The notes under the pieces: generated by a model
Database searches by the model: none
Told to the model about the DNA's origin: nothing
What the model saw: the letters and a program-made list of their open reading frames with translations, nothing else
Made by a program: the position numbers and the translations under genes
Shown here: positions 7,190 through 15,063 of the stretch, piece after piece
Layout of the letters: the number at the start of each line of letters is the position of its first letter
Position numbering within the stretch: position 1 is the stretch's first letter
Source: Streptomyces uncialis
GTDB taxonomy: Bacteria > Actinomycetota > Actinomycetes > Streptomycetales > Streptomycetaceae
Assembly: GCF_001905345.1 (NCBI RefSeq)
Contig: NZ_LFBV01000006.1
Coordinates: forward strand, 434,001-498,000
Direction of reading: 5' to 3'
DNA: 64,000 nt

Positions 7190-8637
7190 CCGCCGCCCCG
7201 GGGCGGTGGCGCTCCGGTGCCCTCGGGGGCGTCCTGGCCGCCATGGCGGTCTCGGTCGTCGGCACCCGGATATCCGCGATCGCGCTGCCCTGGTTCGTCC
7301 TCAGCACGACGGGCAGCGCGACCCGGGCGGGGCTGGTGGCCTTCGCCGAGATGACGCCGTACGTGCTGGTCAAGGCGTTCACCGGGCCACTGGTCGACCG
7401 GGCCGGGCCGCGCACCGTGTCCTGGACGACCGACCTGGTCAGCGCGGCGGCCGCGGTGGCGGTCCCGGTGCTGCACCATCTGGACGCCCTGCCCCTGTGG
7501 CTGCTGCTGGCGCTGGTCGCGGTGATCGGAGCGGCGCGGGGGCCCGGGGACCTGGCCAAGGAGGTGCTGATCCCCGAGGCGGCCGAGCGCGGCGCGGTCC
7601 CGCTGGAACGTGCCTCCGGGCTGGCCGGGGTGACCGAACGGCTCGCCTCCACCCTGGGCCCGGCGGCGGGCGGCGCGCTGATCGCCGTGACCGGGCCGAT
7701 GGCCGGGCTCGCCGTGAACGCCGTGTGCTTCGCGGCCGGTTCCCTGATCATCGCGGTGACGCTGCCGCGCGGAATGGGCCGGGGAACGGCCCTCCCGGGC
7801 GAGCATCGCGGCGCGGGCTCCGGTACAGGGTCCGGTACGGGGTCGGGTGCAGGGTCCGGCGCGGGGCTCCGTACCGGGTCCGGGGCGGGGAAGGGGGTCG
7901 AGGCCGGGTACTGGCGGCGGTTCGGGGAAGGGTTCGCCTTTCTGCGTGGTGACCGGCTGCTGCTCACCCTGTCCGGCATGATCGCCGTCACCAATCTGCT
8001 GGCCAGCGGCTTCGTCACCGTGCTGCTGCCGGTCTGGGCCAAGGAGTCGGGCAACGGTCCGGCGACCATCGGACTGCTGGCCGCGACCGGCGGCGTGGCG
8101 GCGATCTGCGCGGGACTGATCGCCTCGGCCGTCGCGCACCGGATGCCGCGCAGGCCGGTCTTCTTCGTGGGTTTCCTGTGCGCCGGGGCGCCCCGCTTCG
8201 TGGTCCTCGCGTCCGGTGCCCCGATGTGGGTGGTGCTGGCCGTCTTCCTGGTCGACGGCTTCGGCAGCGGATTCCTCAACCCGATCCTCGGCGCCATCCG
8301 CTACGAGCGGGTACCCCGGCCGCTGCTGGGCCGGGTGAGCGCGCTCGTCGCCTCGCTGGCCTGGGCCGGTATCCCGCTCGGCGGGCTGATCGCGGGGGCG
8401 GCCGTCACCGCGTTCGGACTGGCTCCGGTGCTGCTCGCGGGCGGGACGGCGTACTTCCTGACGACCACGCTGACCGGACTGCGGCCGGAGTGGCGGGAGA
8501 TGGACCGCTCCCGCGACCGGACCGGGAGGAACCCCGAACCGGAGGAGCCCCGGGGCGGGCCGCCCCGGGCGCGGGGCGAGGTGCCGGGGCCCGGCCCGGC
8601 GGGCACCCCTGGCACCCGGCCGGGCCCCGGCCGTTGA
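7186..8637 (+). CDS. Major facilitator superfamily transporter
   Basis: A 483-residue membrane protein with about 12 hydrophobic segments. Its N-terminal half resembles MFS exporters of the bacteriocin/macrolide type (GTRISAIALPWFVLSTTGSATRAG, then the PLVDRAGPR loop between helices 2 and 3). The central cytoplasmic loop at residues 205-240 is a glycine/serine/threonine repeat (GAGSGTGSGTGSGAGSGAG) encoded by a tandem DNA repeat at 7815-7890. The C-terminal tail of about 50 residues is charged and proline-rich. The substrate cannot be deduced. The start GTG overlaps the stop of a short leader ORF. A 14-bp-stem hairpin is built into the last codons. Confidence 0.85.
   Translation: MTAAPGRWRSGALGGVLAAMAVSVVGTRISAIALPWFVLSTTGSATRAGLVAFAEMTPYVLVKAFTGPLVDRAGPRTVSWTTDLVSAAAAVAVPVLHHLDALPLWLLLALVAVIGAARGPGDLAKEVLIPEAAERGAVPLERASGLAGVTERLASTLGPAAGGALIAVTGPMAGLAVNAVCFAAGSLIIAVTLPRGMGRGTALPGEHRGAGSGTGSGTGSGAGSGAGLRTGSGAGKGVEAGYWRRFGEGFAFLRGDRLLLTLSGMIAVTNLLASGFVTVLLPVWAKESGNGPATIGLLAATGGVAAICAGLIASAVAHRMPRRPVFFVGFLCAGAPRFVVLASGAPMWVVLAVFLVDGFGSGFLNPILGAIRYERVPRPLLGRVSALVASLAWAGIPLGGLIAGAAVTAFGLAPVLLAGGTAYFLTTTLTGLRPEWREMDRSRDRTGRNPEPEEPRGGPPRARGEVPGPGPAGTPGTRPGPGR
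8583..8631 (+). terminator. Terminator hairpin inside the 3' end of the MFS gene
   Basis: Perfect 14-bp arms at 8583-8596 and 8618-8631 (GCCGGGGCCCGGCC and its complement). The second arm ends six bases before the end of the stop codon, so the terminator is inside coding sequence. It also faces the convergent oxidoreductase gene. Confidence 0.65.
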
Positions 8638-8712
8638 CCTCCCGCCACCACCGCCGCCACCGCCCCGGACCGCGGTGGTCCGCCCCGCCCGCCTTCGCGG
8701 AGCGCGTCGCCG

Positions 8713-9582
8713 TCACGCGGCCGGCTTCCTCAGCACCTCCAGCAGGCTCGTGAAGCTGTCGGCACCGCGGCCCGCCGCCACTCCGCGCCGGAAGATGTCG
8801 TGGACCGCCGACGGCAGCGTGCTGTCCACGCCCGAGTCGCGGGCCGTGTGCACCACGTGCTCGATGCTGGCGACGCCCATGGTGAGCCGTTCGACGTCAC
8901 CGGGGTGCTCGCCCCGGTCGACGCGCGCGGAGTAGAAGTCCAGGAACTGGCCGATGTCCACGGTGTCCTTGACGTACGGGACCAGTTCCTCGGCCGTGAC
9001 GCCATGGGCCCCGGCCAGGGCCACCGCCTGGAGCCAGCTCAGCATCGTGGTCCAGAAGACAGTCATCTGGAGCTGGTAGAAGAGGGCCGCCCGGCCCGGG
9101 TCCTCACCGAGGTAGTCCGCGCCGGTCAGCGTCTCCAGGGTCTCCTTGTGCCGTTCGAACACCTCCCGGGGGCCGCTGTAGAAGGTCGACGTCCCCGGCT
9201 GCCCTATCCCGGACGGCGGTACGCGGACCCCGCCCGTCAGATGCGTGGCGCCGCGCTCCGCGATCCAGGCCGCCGCCTCGCGGGCCCGGTCGGGGGTGTC
9301 CGAGCTGAGATTGACGACGACCCGGCCCGCGAGCGCGTCCTGCGCGGGACCGAGGACCCCGTACGTCGCGTCGTAGTCCGTCAGGCTCAGCACGACCAGG
9401 TCGTTGGCCCGCAGCGCCGCTTCGACGCTGTCCGCGAGGACCGCGCCCCGCGCCACCAGGCCGTCCGCCTTGCCGGGGCTGCGGTTCCAGACCGTGAGGG
9501 CGTGCCCCCGGTCCAGGAACGCCGCGCCCATCGCCTGCCCCATGGGGCCGAGTCCGATAAGAGTGACCGCCTGCTTGTCCAT
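8713..9582 (-). CDS. NAD(P)-dependent oxidoreductase, imine-reductase / beta-hydroxyacid dehydrogenase superfamily
   Basis: A 289-residue protein. The Rossmann fold starts at once with GLGPMGQAM at 10-18, then VWNRSPGKADGLVARGA, which has the Arg/Ser pattern typical of NADP binding. The C-terminal half (FYSGPREVFERHKETLETL, then an all-helical dimerisation domain) is the imine-reductase-like type and not the 6-phosphogluconate type. The canonical hydroxyacid dehydrogenase lysine is not evident at the interdomain position. The natural substrate is unknown; reductive amination or imine reduction is plausible. The start at 9582 has GAAGGG nine bases upstream. It is divergent from a TetR regulator with operator-like palindromes between them. 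Confidence 0.85.
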   Translation of the reverse strand: MDKQAVTLIGLGPMGQAMGAAFLDRGHALTVWNRSPGKADGLVARGAVLADSVEAALRANDLVVLSLTDYDATYGVLGPAQDALAGRVVVNLSSDTPDRAREAAAWIAERGATHLTGGVRVPPSGIGQPGTSTFYSGPREVFERHKETLETLTGADYLGEDPGRAALFYQLQMTVFWTTMLSWLQAVALAGAHGVTAEELVPYVKDTVDIGQFLDFYSARVDRGEHPGDVERLTMGVASIEHVVHTARDSGVDSTLPSAVHDIFRRGVAAGRGADSFTSLLEVLRKPAA

Positions 9583-9665
9583 ATGTCCGGATCCCTTCAC
9601 GCATACGTGGACGACTGCCGACTGCATGGAGCGCCCCGGAAGCCCCAGGACGGGCCTTGGGGCTC

Positions 9666-9681
9666 TAGAACGAGCGCTCTA
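9666..9681. promoter_or_regulatory. TetR operator candidate 1
   Basis: TAGAACGAGCGCTCTA is a 16-bp palindrome with one mismatched pair. It sits inside a larger inverted repeat (CTCTAGA at 9663-9669, TCTAGAG at 9682-9688). It lies between the oxidoreductase and TetR genes. Confidence 0.6.
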
Positions 9682-9709
9682 TCTAGAGAGGACCGTAGCA
9701 GAGTCTCTG

Positions 9710-9733
9710 TAGCGAACGTTCTATTCGATAGAA
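9710..9733. promoter_or_regulatory. TetR operator candidates 2 and 3, overlapping the -10 box
   Basis: TAGCGAACGTTCTA (9710-9723) shares the TAGAACG half-site with operator 1 on the opposite strand. TTCTATTCGATAGAA (9719-9733) is a perfect 6-bp inverted repeat around TCG. The TAGAAT -10 box for the regulator (9729-9734) lies in it, so a bound repressor would block the regulator's own transcription. Confidence 0.55.
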
Positions 9734-9734
9734 T
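9729..9734 (+). promoter_or_regulatory. -10 box of a leaderless promoter for the TetR gene
   Basis: TAGAAT ends six bases before the GTG start at 9741. There is no ribosome binding site in the few bases between. Confidence 0.55.
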
Positions 9735-9740
9735 CGCGTC

Positions 9741-10346
9741 GTGAAGACGACGAGCACAGCCCCCGAAAGTTCCGGCGGGACGGTCGGGACGCGCGAGCGG
9801 ATCGTGCGGGCCGCGTCACAGCTGATGCAGCGGCAGGGCTACGACGGCACGGGGATCAAGCAGATCTCCCTGGAGGCGTCGGCCACGCTCGGCTCGGTGT
9901 ACCACTTCTTCCCCGGCGGCAAGCAGGAACTCGCCGTCGCCGCGATCCGGCACGGCGACGCGGAGTTCGGCGACGCGCTGCGGGTCTGGCTGGACAGCGA
10001 GGCCGATCCGGCGAAGGGCGTCACCGCGTGCGCGGTGGGCCTCGCGGCCGGGCTGCGGGAGTCCGGGTGGCTGGACGGCTGCCCGGTCACCTCGACCGCG
10101 CTGGGTACGGCGAGCCGGGCGCCCGACATCCAGGAGGCCGCGGCGGAGGCGTTCGCGCGCTGGCGTGAGCTGGTCGCCGTCCGGCTCCGTGACGCGGGGT
10201 TCGCCGAGGAGGTCGCCGGAGAACTGGCACACACCGTGATCAGCACGCTGGAGGGCGCGGAGCTCGCCGCGCAGGTCTCGCGCAGCGGGGTGCCGCTGGA
10301 GCTGGCCGGGCGTCACCTCGCGCAGCTCATCGACCTCCACCGGTAG
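9741..10346 (+). CDS. TetR/AcrR-family transcriptional regulator (LmrA/YxaF-like)
   Basis: A 201-residue protein. The N-terminal helix-turn-helix spans about residues 15-62 (TRERIVRAASQLM, then SLEASATLGSVYHFFPGGKQEL). The C-terminal ligand domain resembles the LmrA/YxaF type (GWLDGCPVTSTALGTA at about 109-124). It probably represses itself and the divergent oxidoreductase gene through the palindromes between them; release by a small carbonyl or amine ligand would fit that target but is inference. The GTG start at 9741 lacks a ribosome binding site and follows a -10 box, so the message is probably leaderless. Confidence 0.9.
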   Translation: MKTTSTAPESSGGTVGTRERIVRAASQLMQRQGYDGTGIKQISLEASATLGSVYHFFPGGKQELAVAAIRHGDAEFGDALRVWLDSEADPAKGVTACAVGLAAGLRESGWLDGCPVTSTALGTASRAPDIQEAAAEAFARWRELVAVRLRDAGFAEEVAGELAHTVISTLEGAELAAQVSRSGVPLELAGRHLAQLIDLHR

Positions 10347-10430
10347 CCGGGGCGGCGCCGGGCCGGACGCCGGAACAGGTCGTACGGGGTCGGGGGCCGG
10401 GTCGGTCGCGAGGCCGGTCGGCGGCCGTGC

Positions 10431-10808
10431 TCAGCGGCCGTATGTCGCGCGGAGCGCCTCCCGGACCGCGGTGAGGGCCTGCGACTCGGGGACACCCAGG
10501 CGCAGGGCGCGTTCCGCGTAGGTCATCGCGGCGACGGCCGTCTCCCGGGTGGCGGCGTCGCCCGCCGCGGCGACGAAGGTGCCGTTGCGGCCCCGGGTCT
10601 CGATGACCCCGTCCGCCTCCAGGGCCCGGTAGGTCTTCGCGACGGTGTTCGCGGCGAGGCCGAGGGTCTCCGCGAGGGCGCGGACGGTGGGGAGCCGGTA
10701 GCCGGTCGGCAGGGTACCCGAGCGGGCCTGATCGGCGATCTGGGCGCGGAGTTGTTCGAAGGGGGCGGTGGGGGTGTCCTGGTCGATCACGACCTTCAGG
10801 GGGTTCAC
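10431..10808 (-). CDS. GntR-family regulator, short YtrA-like
   Basis: A 125-residue protein. Residues 1-75 are the winged helix of the GntR family (APFEQLRAQIADQARSG, then LPTVRALAETLGLAANTVAKTYRALE and a RNGTFVAA wing). Only about 45 helical residues follow, so it belongs to the short YtrA-like group, which usually controls transporter operons. The GTG at 10808 is preferred over the GTG at 10826 because GGGGGA lies nine bases before it. It is convergent with the TetR gene. The next leftward gene behind it is the ArsB-like transporter, separated by the repeat array, so a regulatory link to that transporter is possible but unproved. Confidence 0.85.
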   Translation of the reverse strand: MNPLKVVIDQDTPTAPFEQLRAQIADQARSGTLPTGYRLPTVRALAETLGLAANTVAKTYRALEADGVIETRGRNGTFVAAAGDAATRETAVAAMTYAERALRLGVPESQALTAVREALRATYGR

Positions 10809-10953
10809 GGGGTGATTGTCCCCCACGGGTCGCCTTCGCTTGCGCTTCCGAGGTTGTCGTCGCTGGGCGTGCGTCCTTCCTGTGCGGGTCGTACCCCGGT
10901 CCCTGGGGTTCCTGTGCCGGGCGTGCTTGTTCCTGTGCGGGTCGCTCGTGGGT

Positions 10954-11330
10954 GCGCGGTTCCTCGCGCCCCTTCGGTCGCGCCTCCTGCGGTTCCCGTT
11001 CAGGTGCGGGGTGCCCCTGGTTGCTCGCGCAGTTCCCCGCGCCCCTGGGGTTCCACACCTGGGCGTACCTGTTCCCGTGCGGGCCGCTCGTGGGTGCGCA
11101 GTTCCCCGCGCCCCTGGGGTTCCACACCTGGGCGTACTTGTTCCTGTGCGGGTCGCTCGTGGGTGCGCGGTTCCTCGCGCCCCTTCGGTCGCGCCCCTTC
11201 CGGCTCCCGTTCAGGTGCGGATTGCCCATGGTTGCTCGCGCAGTTCCCCGCGCCCCTTCGGTGCTGCCCCGAGCCGTTGTTCTTCGGGTGCGGGTCTGCC
11301 CTCGTCCATTGCGCGGGTCCCCGCGCGCCT
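10954..11330. repeat. Tandem array of a GCGCRGTTCCYCGCGCCCCT-type repeat, period 69-73 bp
   Basis: Five good copies of the 20-bp core start at 10954, 11027, 11096, 11165 and 11238, and a degenerate one at 11311. The spacings are 73, 69, 69, 73 and 73. Intervening segments are also alike: the second and third units share a TTCCACACCTGGGCGTAC stretch, while the first and fourth share CAGGTGCGG and TGGTTGCTC. The core can form a small hairpin (GCGC ends). Similar GC-rich cores are dispersed in intergenic regions of many Streptomyces genomes. Here they form an array between two leftward genes. Frames across it are repetitive and unsupported. Confidence 0.85.
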
Positions 11331-11373
11331 TCGGTGCTGCCCCGGTGCGTTGTTCTTCGGGTGTGGGCTGGGG

Positions 11374-12687
11374 TCAGGTTCCGATGGCGTGGAGGGAGAG
11401 CCATAGTGCTGTCACCGCTCCCGCGAGGGTGGCGGGGACGGTGAGGAGGCCTAGGCGGGTGAACTCCTTGAGGTCCGGGTCGCTGTCGTGTTCGCGCGCG
11501 ATCCGGCGCCACAGCAAGGTGGCCAGCGAACCGGCGTAGGTGAGGTTGGGCCCGATGTTCACGCCGATCAGTACCGCGAGCACGGCACCGGCGCCGAGCG
11601 GGGCGCTCAGCGGCAGCAGCACCAGGACCGCGGGCAGGTTGTTGATGAGGTTCGCCAGTACGGCGGCCAGCGCGGCGATCGCGAGGAGGGCGGGCAGCGT
11701 GCCGCCGTCGGGCACCAGATGACCGAGCGCTTCGCCGAGGCCGTTGTCCACCACCGCGCGGACCACGATGCCGAGGGCCAGGACGAACGCCAGGAAGGGG
11801 AGGTCCGCGGCCCGGACCAGCGCGACGGGGGTGGTGCGGCGCCGGGCCAGGGCGCGGACCGCGAGGACCACCGCGCCGGCCAGGGCGGCCCAGGCCGGTC
11901 CGATCCCGAACGCGGAGGTGATGACGAAGCCGGCCAGCGTGCAGGCGACCACCACCAGCGCGAAGACCGGTACCGGGGGCGCCGCGACAGCGGGCGGCGC
12001 GGACGCGCCGGCGTCCAGGTCGGCGGCGAAGAAACGCCGGAACACCGCGTACTCGATACCGATGGCCACCAGCCACGGGAGGGTCATCAGCGCGGCGAAA
12101 CGGGTGAAGCTGAGTCCGCTGGCGGCGAAGGCCAGCAGATTGGTCAGGTTGGAGACCGGCAGCAGCAGCGACGCGGAGTTCGCCAGATGGGCGCAGGCGT
12201 ACACATGCGGCCGGGAGCGGGCGCCCAGCCGCGCGGCGGTGGCGAACACCACCGGGGTGAGCAGCACCACCGTGGCGTCCAGGCTGAGTACCGCGGTGAT
12301 CAGCGACGCGGCGGCGAACACCTGTGCCAGCAGTCGGCGCGGGCGGCCCGTCGAGGTACGGGCCATCCACGCACCGCAGGCGTGGAACAGCCCTTCCTCG
12401 TCGCACAGCCGGGCGAGCACCAGCACCGCGGCCAGGAATCCCATCACCGGTCCGAGCTGCTCCGCCTCCGCGCGGGCGTGGTCGAGGGAGATCGCCCCGG
12501 TGGCGATCACGACGACGGCGGCCGGCACCGCCACGACGGCCTCCGGCCAGCCCCGTGGCCGCATCACGGCACAGGCCAGCACAGCCAGCAGCAGAACGAC
12601 GGACAGGGCTTCCGCCGATGACGCGTTCAGGATGGGGACCCCCGGAAGGAGAGCAGGCGGAACCGACCCTCCATCGAACCAGACCAC
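11374..12687 (-). CDS. ArsB/SLC13-type ion transporter
   Basis: A 437-residue membrane protein with about 11-12 hydrophobic helices. The family signature of the ArsB/NhaD/SLC13 fold is seen in the two re-entrant regions: SLDATVVLLTPVV with SNLTNLLAFA in the first half, and NLINNLPAVLVLLPLSAP with NIGPNLTYAGSLA in the second. Similar Streptomyces proteins are often annotated as arsenite or arsenic pumps. No arsR, arsC or arsA gene is adjacent, so arsenite is not certain and an anion or proton-coupled substrate is equally open. The GTG at 12687 is the only ordinary start; homologues tend to begin nearer the first helix, about 18 residues later. Confidence 0.8.
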   Translation of the reverse strand: MVWFDGGSVPPALLPGVPILNASSAEALSVVLLLAVLACAVMRPRGWPEAVVAVPAAVVVIATGAISLDHARAEAEQLGPVMGFLAAVLVLARLCDEEGLFHACGAWMARTSTGRPRRLLAQVFAAASLITAVLSLDATVVLLTPVVFATAARLGARSRPHVYACAHLANSASLLLPVSNLTNLLAFAASGLSFTRFAALMTLPWLVAIGIEYAVFRRFFAADLDAGASAPPAVAAPPVPVFALVVVACTLAGFVITSAFGIGPAWAALAGAVVLAVRALARRRTTPVALVRAADLPFLAFVLALGIVVRAVVDNGLGEALGHLVPDGGTLPALLAIAALAAVLANLINNLPAVLVLLPLSAPLGAGAVLAVLIGVNIGPNLTYAGSLATLLWRRIAREHDSDPDLKEFTRLGLLTVPATLAGAVTALWLSLHAIGT

Positions 12688-12754
12688 CCCCGCCCCACCC
12701 GCACGGCCACAGGTACGGCCGCGAAATTGGGAGGCGGGGCGGGGCGCGGGGTCC

Positions 12755-12760
12755 TAGCGT
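12755..12760 (+). promoter_or_regulatory. -10 box of a leaderless promoter for the GNAT gene
   Basis: TAGCGT ends seven bases before the ATG at 12768. No ribosome binding site lies between them. Confidence 0.5.
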
Positions 12761-12767
12761 TCGGGGC

Positions 12768-13697
12768 ATGAGTGTCGTCATCCGTGAGCTCCTCCCCACC
12801 TCCCCGGCGGACGCCGAGGGTTTCGCCCGGGTCCGCCGCGCGGCCGTCCCGTTCATGCTGGCCACCGCCGAGTCCGTCCTCTTCGACGTGTCCCACATCC
12901 ACCCGGACGCCCACTACCGTCCGCTGCTCGCCGAGCTGGACGGCGAGATCATCGGCACCGTGCAGTCGGGCGTCGCGTACGACAGCCCGCTTCCCGGGCA
13001 GGGGTTCCTGAACGTCTACGTCCACCCGGAGCACCGCCGCCGGGGCGCGGGCTCCCTTCTCGCGCGGACGGCCGAGGCGCATCTGGCCGAGCGGGGGGTG
13101 CGGACGGTGTACTCCTGGGTCCTGGACGAGCCGGAGAACCGCGCGTTCGCGGAGCGCAGGGACTACCGCCCGAGCCGCACCGCGCACTTCCTGCGGCTGG
13201 ACCTCGCGGAGGGCACGCTGCCGCCCCTGGCCCCCGTACCGGAGGGGGTGGAGCTGCGGACGGCGGCCGACTTCGCGGACGACCCGCGTCCGATGTTCGA
13301 GCTGGACGCGGAGTGCGTCCTGGACGAGCCGGGGGACATCCCGGCGGAGTTCGACGACTACGAGCAGTGGCTCGAAGACACCTGGCGTCACCCGTTGCTG
13401 GACCGGTCGCTGACGACGGTCGCCGTCGCCGGCGGCCGGCCGGTCGCGTTCACCGCGGCCCGTACCGACGGGGGTTCCCGGTACGCGACGGCGATGACGG
13501 GCACCGCGCGCTCCCACCGGGGCCAGGGGCTGGCCAAGCTCGTGAAGAACGACTCCCTGCACCGGGCCCGGGAAGCGGGTATCACGGAGGCGTTCACGGG
13601 CAACGACACCGGCAACGCCCCGATGCTCGCGGTCAACACATGGTTCGGGTACGCGATCGGCGCGACGGAGGTGCGGTATGTCCGTGAACTCGGCTGA
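12768..13697 (+). CDS. Tandem-domain GNAT N-acetyltransferase
   Basis: A 309-residue protein with two GNAT folds. The first (about 1-155) has the acetyl-CoA loop VHPEHRRRGAGSLL. The second (about 165-309) has the matching segment TARSHRGQGLAKLVK and the late TGNDTGNAPMLAVNTWFGY motif. Two-domain proteins of this sort include mycothiol synthase and antibiotic-modifying enzymes, but the sequence is not MshD by eye. The acceptor substrate is unknown. The ATG has a TAGCGT box close upstream and no ribosome site. It overlaps the next gene by 20 bases, so the two are co-transcribed. Confidence 0.88.
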   Translation: MSVVIRELLPTSPADAEGFARVRRAAVPFMLATAESVLFDVSHIHPDAHYRPLLAELDGEIIGTVQSGVAYDSPLPGQGFLNVYVHPEHRRRGAGSLLARTAEAHLAERGVRTVYSWVLDEPENRAFAERRDYRPSRTAHFLRLDLAEGTLPPLAPVPEGVELRTAADFADDPRPMFELDAECVLDEPGDIPAEFDDYEQWLEDTWRHPLLDRSLTTVAVAGGRPVAFTAARTDGGSRYATAMTGTARSHRGQGLAKLVKNDSLHRAREAGITEAFTGNDTGNAPMLAVNTWFGYAIGATEVRYVRELG

Positions 13698-14205
13698 GCA
13701 GGAGGCCGTCCGCACCGTGGACGTGGTGCTGGTCAAGGGCGGCCGTACGAAGATCCGTTACCCCGCGGTGGTGCTGGACGACGACGGGGACCGGGTGAGC
13801 GTACGGGCGCCGTGGGCCGGGGACGGCGTACGGGACTTCGGGTTCGTCCGCTTCGAGCCGGGCGATGTGTTCACGGAGCACTACTGGCGCACCCGCTGGT
13901 ACGCGGTGAAGGAGGTGTGGACGTCGGAGGGGCGGTTGAAGGGCTGGTACTGCGATGTGACGCGGCCCGCGCTCGTGCCGTCCGGGGAGATCGTGGTGAC
14001 GGACCTGGAGCTGGATCTGTGGGTGTCCGCCGACCGGTCGGCGGTCCTGCGGCTGGACGAGGACGAGTTCGCGGCGAGCGGGCTGGACCGGACCGATCCG
14101 GTCGCGGCGGACCATGCCGTCCGCGCGCTGGACGAGCTGGAGCGGCTCGCCCGCGCGCCGCACGACCCCGCGGCCGTCCATGCCCCCTGGTGGCCCGCCG
14201 GTTAG
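13678..14205 (+). CDS. DUF402 (FomD-like) protein
   Basis: A 175-residue protein with the DUF402 beta-barrel pattern. The order is FGFVRFEPGDVFTEHYWRTRWYAVKEVW, then GWYCDVTRP, then DLELDLWV with DEDEF. These aspartates and glutamates match the metal-binding acidic residues of family members such as FomD and nucleoside di/triphosphate phosphatases. Hydrolysis of a nucleotide-like phosphoanhydride is thus likely, with the substrate unknown. The ATG lies inside the end of the GNAT gene, so translation is coupled. Its TAG stop overlaps the stop of the convergent NUDIX gene in a TTAG tetranucleotide. Confidence 0.85.
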   Translation: MSVNSAEQEAVRTVDVVLVKGGRTKIRYPAVVLDDDGDRVSVRAPWAGDGVRDFGFVRFEPGDVFTEHYWRTRWYAVKEVWTSEGRLKGWYCDVTRPALVPSGEIVVTDLELDLWVSADRSAVLRLDEDEFAASGLDRTDPVAADHAVRALDELERLARAPHDPAAVHAPWWPAG

Positions 14206-14813
14206 GGCGTGGCGTGGGGGACGGTGGCCGGCAGATGCTCGGCGCGGTCACGGGCCGGGTCGTACGCGATGGGGTCGTCGTCGTGGTGCCAGTGGAGCAC
14301 GAAGCGTTCGCCCGCGCGGTAGGCGTCGAGCCCGGCGCGGCAGTAGCCGACGAGGTCGGCGGGCAGGGCGTCGAGGGGGAACCAGCCCAGCTCGGAGCAT
14401 TTGCCGGGCTCGGCGTTGACGGGTTCGCCGCCGGCGCCGTGCTCCGCCTCGAAGAACCAGCCGGTCCGGGGCACGCCGCCGGGGCCGCGGTGCTGCATGA
14501 CCAGGGCGACTCTCAGGTCCCCGGGGGCGAGCCGCAGACCGGTCTCCTCGCGGGCCTCGCGGATCATGGCGGCGCGGACGTCCTCCCCGGCCTCGACATG
14601 GCCGGAGGGTGCGTGGAGCAGTCCGTCGCCGTATCCGGTGTTCGCCCGGCGGGCCAGCAGGACGTCCGGACCGCGGCGGACGATCAGATGGACGTCGACG
14701 ATCTCGGAGTGCCGCGGGCGGTGGTAGGAGGGGTCGGCGGGCGGTCGCGGGGCGGCGCCGGAAGGGGGCGCGGGGTCGTTGTGCTTCACACCGACGAGGG
14801 TGACATCCACCAC
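14202..14813 (-). CDS. NUDIX hydrolase
   Basis: A 203-residue protein with a complete NUDIX box (GHVEAGEDVRAAMIREAREETGL), matching GX5EX7REUXEEXGU with the catalytic REAREE block. Residues before it (SEIVDVHLIVRRGPDVLLARRANTGYGDG) form the usual first strands. The target should be a nucleoside diphosphate linked to another moiety; the exact one cannot be told. Two GTG codons, at 14813 and 14810, are the likely starts; a TTG at 14819 is less likely. It is convergent with the DUF402 gene and shares a 4-bp stop overlap with it. A nucleotide-hydrolysing enzyme lies on each side of that junction. Confidence 0.85.
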   Translation of the reverse strand: MVDVTLVGVKHNDPAPPSGAAPRPPADPSYHRPRHSEIVDVHLIVRRGPDVLLARRANTGYGDGLLHAPSGHVEAGEDVRAAMIREAREETGLRLAPGDLRVALVMQHRGPGGVPRTGWFFEAEHGAGGEPVNAEPGKCSELGWFPLDALPADLVGYCRAGLDAYRAGERFVLHWHHDDDPIAYDPARDRAEHLPATVPHATP

Positions 14814-14900
14814 TGACAACGGGACGTGGATGAGTCACTGTCCCCCAACGGGTCTAGCTCCGTGTGATCGCGGGAAAAGGTAGTCCTCAAGGAGGCAGTC

Positions 14901-15038
14901 ATGCGCCGAGTGACCGTGCAGAAGACGCCGAGCAGGACGAGCACCCGCCGCGTGCGGCGGGAGGAGACCGAGGAACTGCCCCGGGAGCGTCCGGAGGTCC
15001 GCAAGGACATCCAGCGCACCTGGTGGCCCGAGGGGTGA
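14901..15038 (+). CDS. 45-residue basic small protein
   Basis: A short ORF with an excellent AAGGAGG site six bases before its ATG. The protein starts MRRVTVQKTPSRTSTRRVRR, turns acidic in the middle (EETEELPRERPEV) and ends DIQRTWWPEG. It has no signal peptide, cysteines or membrane segment. A strong terminator follows 25 bases after the stop, so this is an independent monocistronic unit. I do not recognise a family. The basic head, acidic centre and WWP tail suggest a small binding protein; a precursor peptide is possible, but no modification enzyme is near. Confidence 0.65.
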   Translation: MRRVTVQKTPSRTSTRRVRREETEELPRERPEVRKDIQRTWWPEG

Positions 15039-15063
15039 GCGCGAGGGGCCGGGAAACGCCGTG

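Noticed and set aside
10954..11330. CRISPR array
   Set aside because: Units are regularly spaced, but the spacers are repeated too, the core is 20 bp and no cas gene is present.
11374..12687. Arsenic resistance operon
   Set aside because: Only an ArsB-like transporter is present; there is no arsR, arsC or arsA, and the nearest regulator is a GntR protein.
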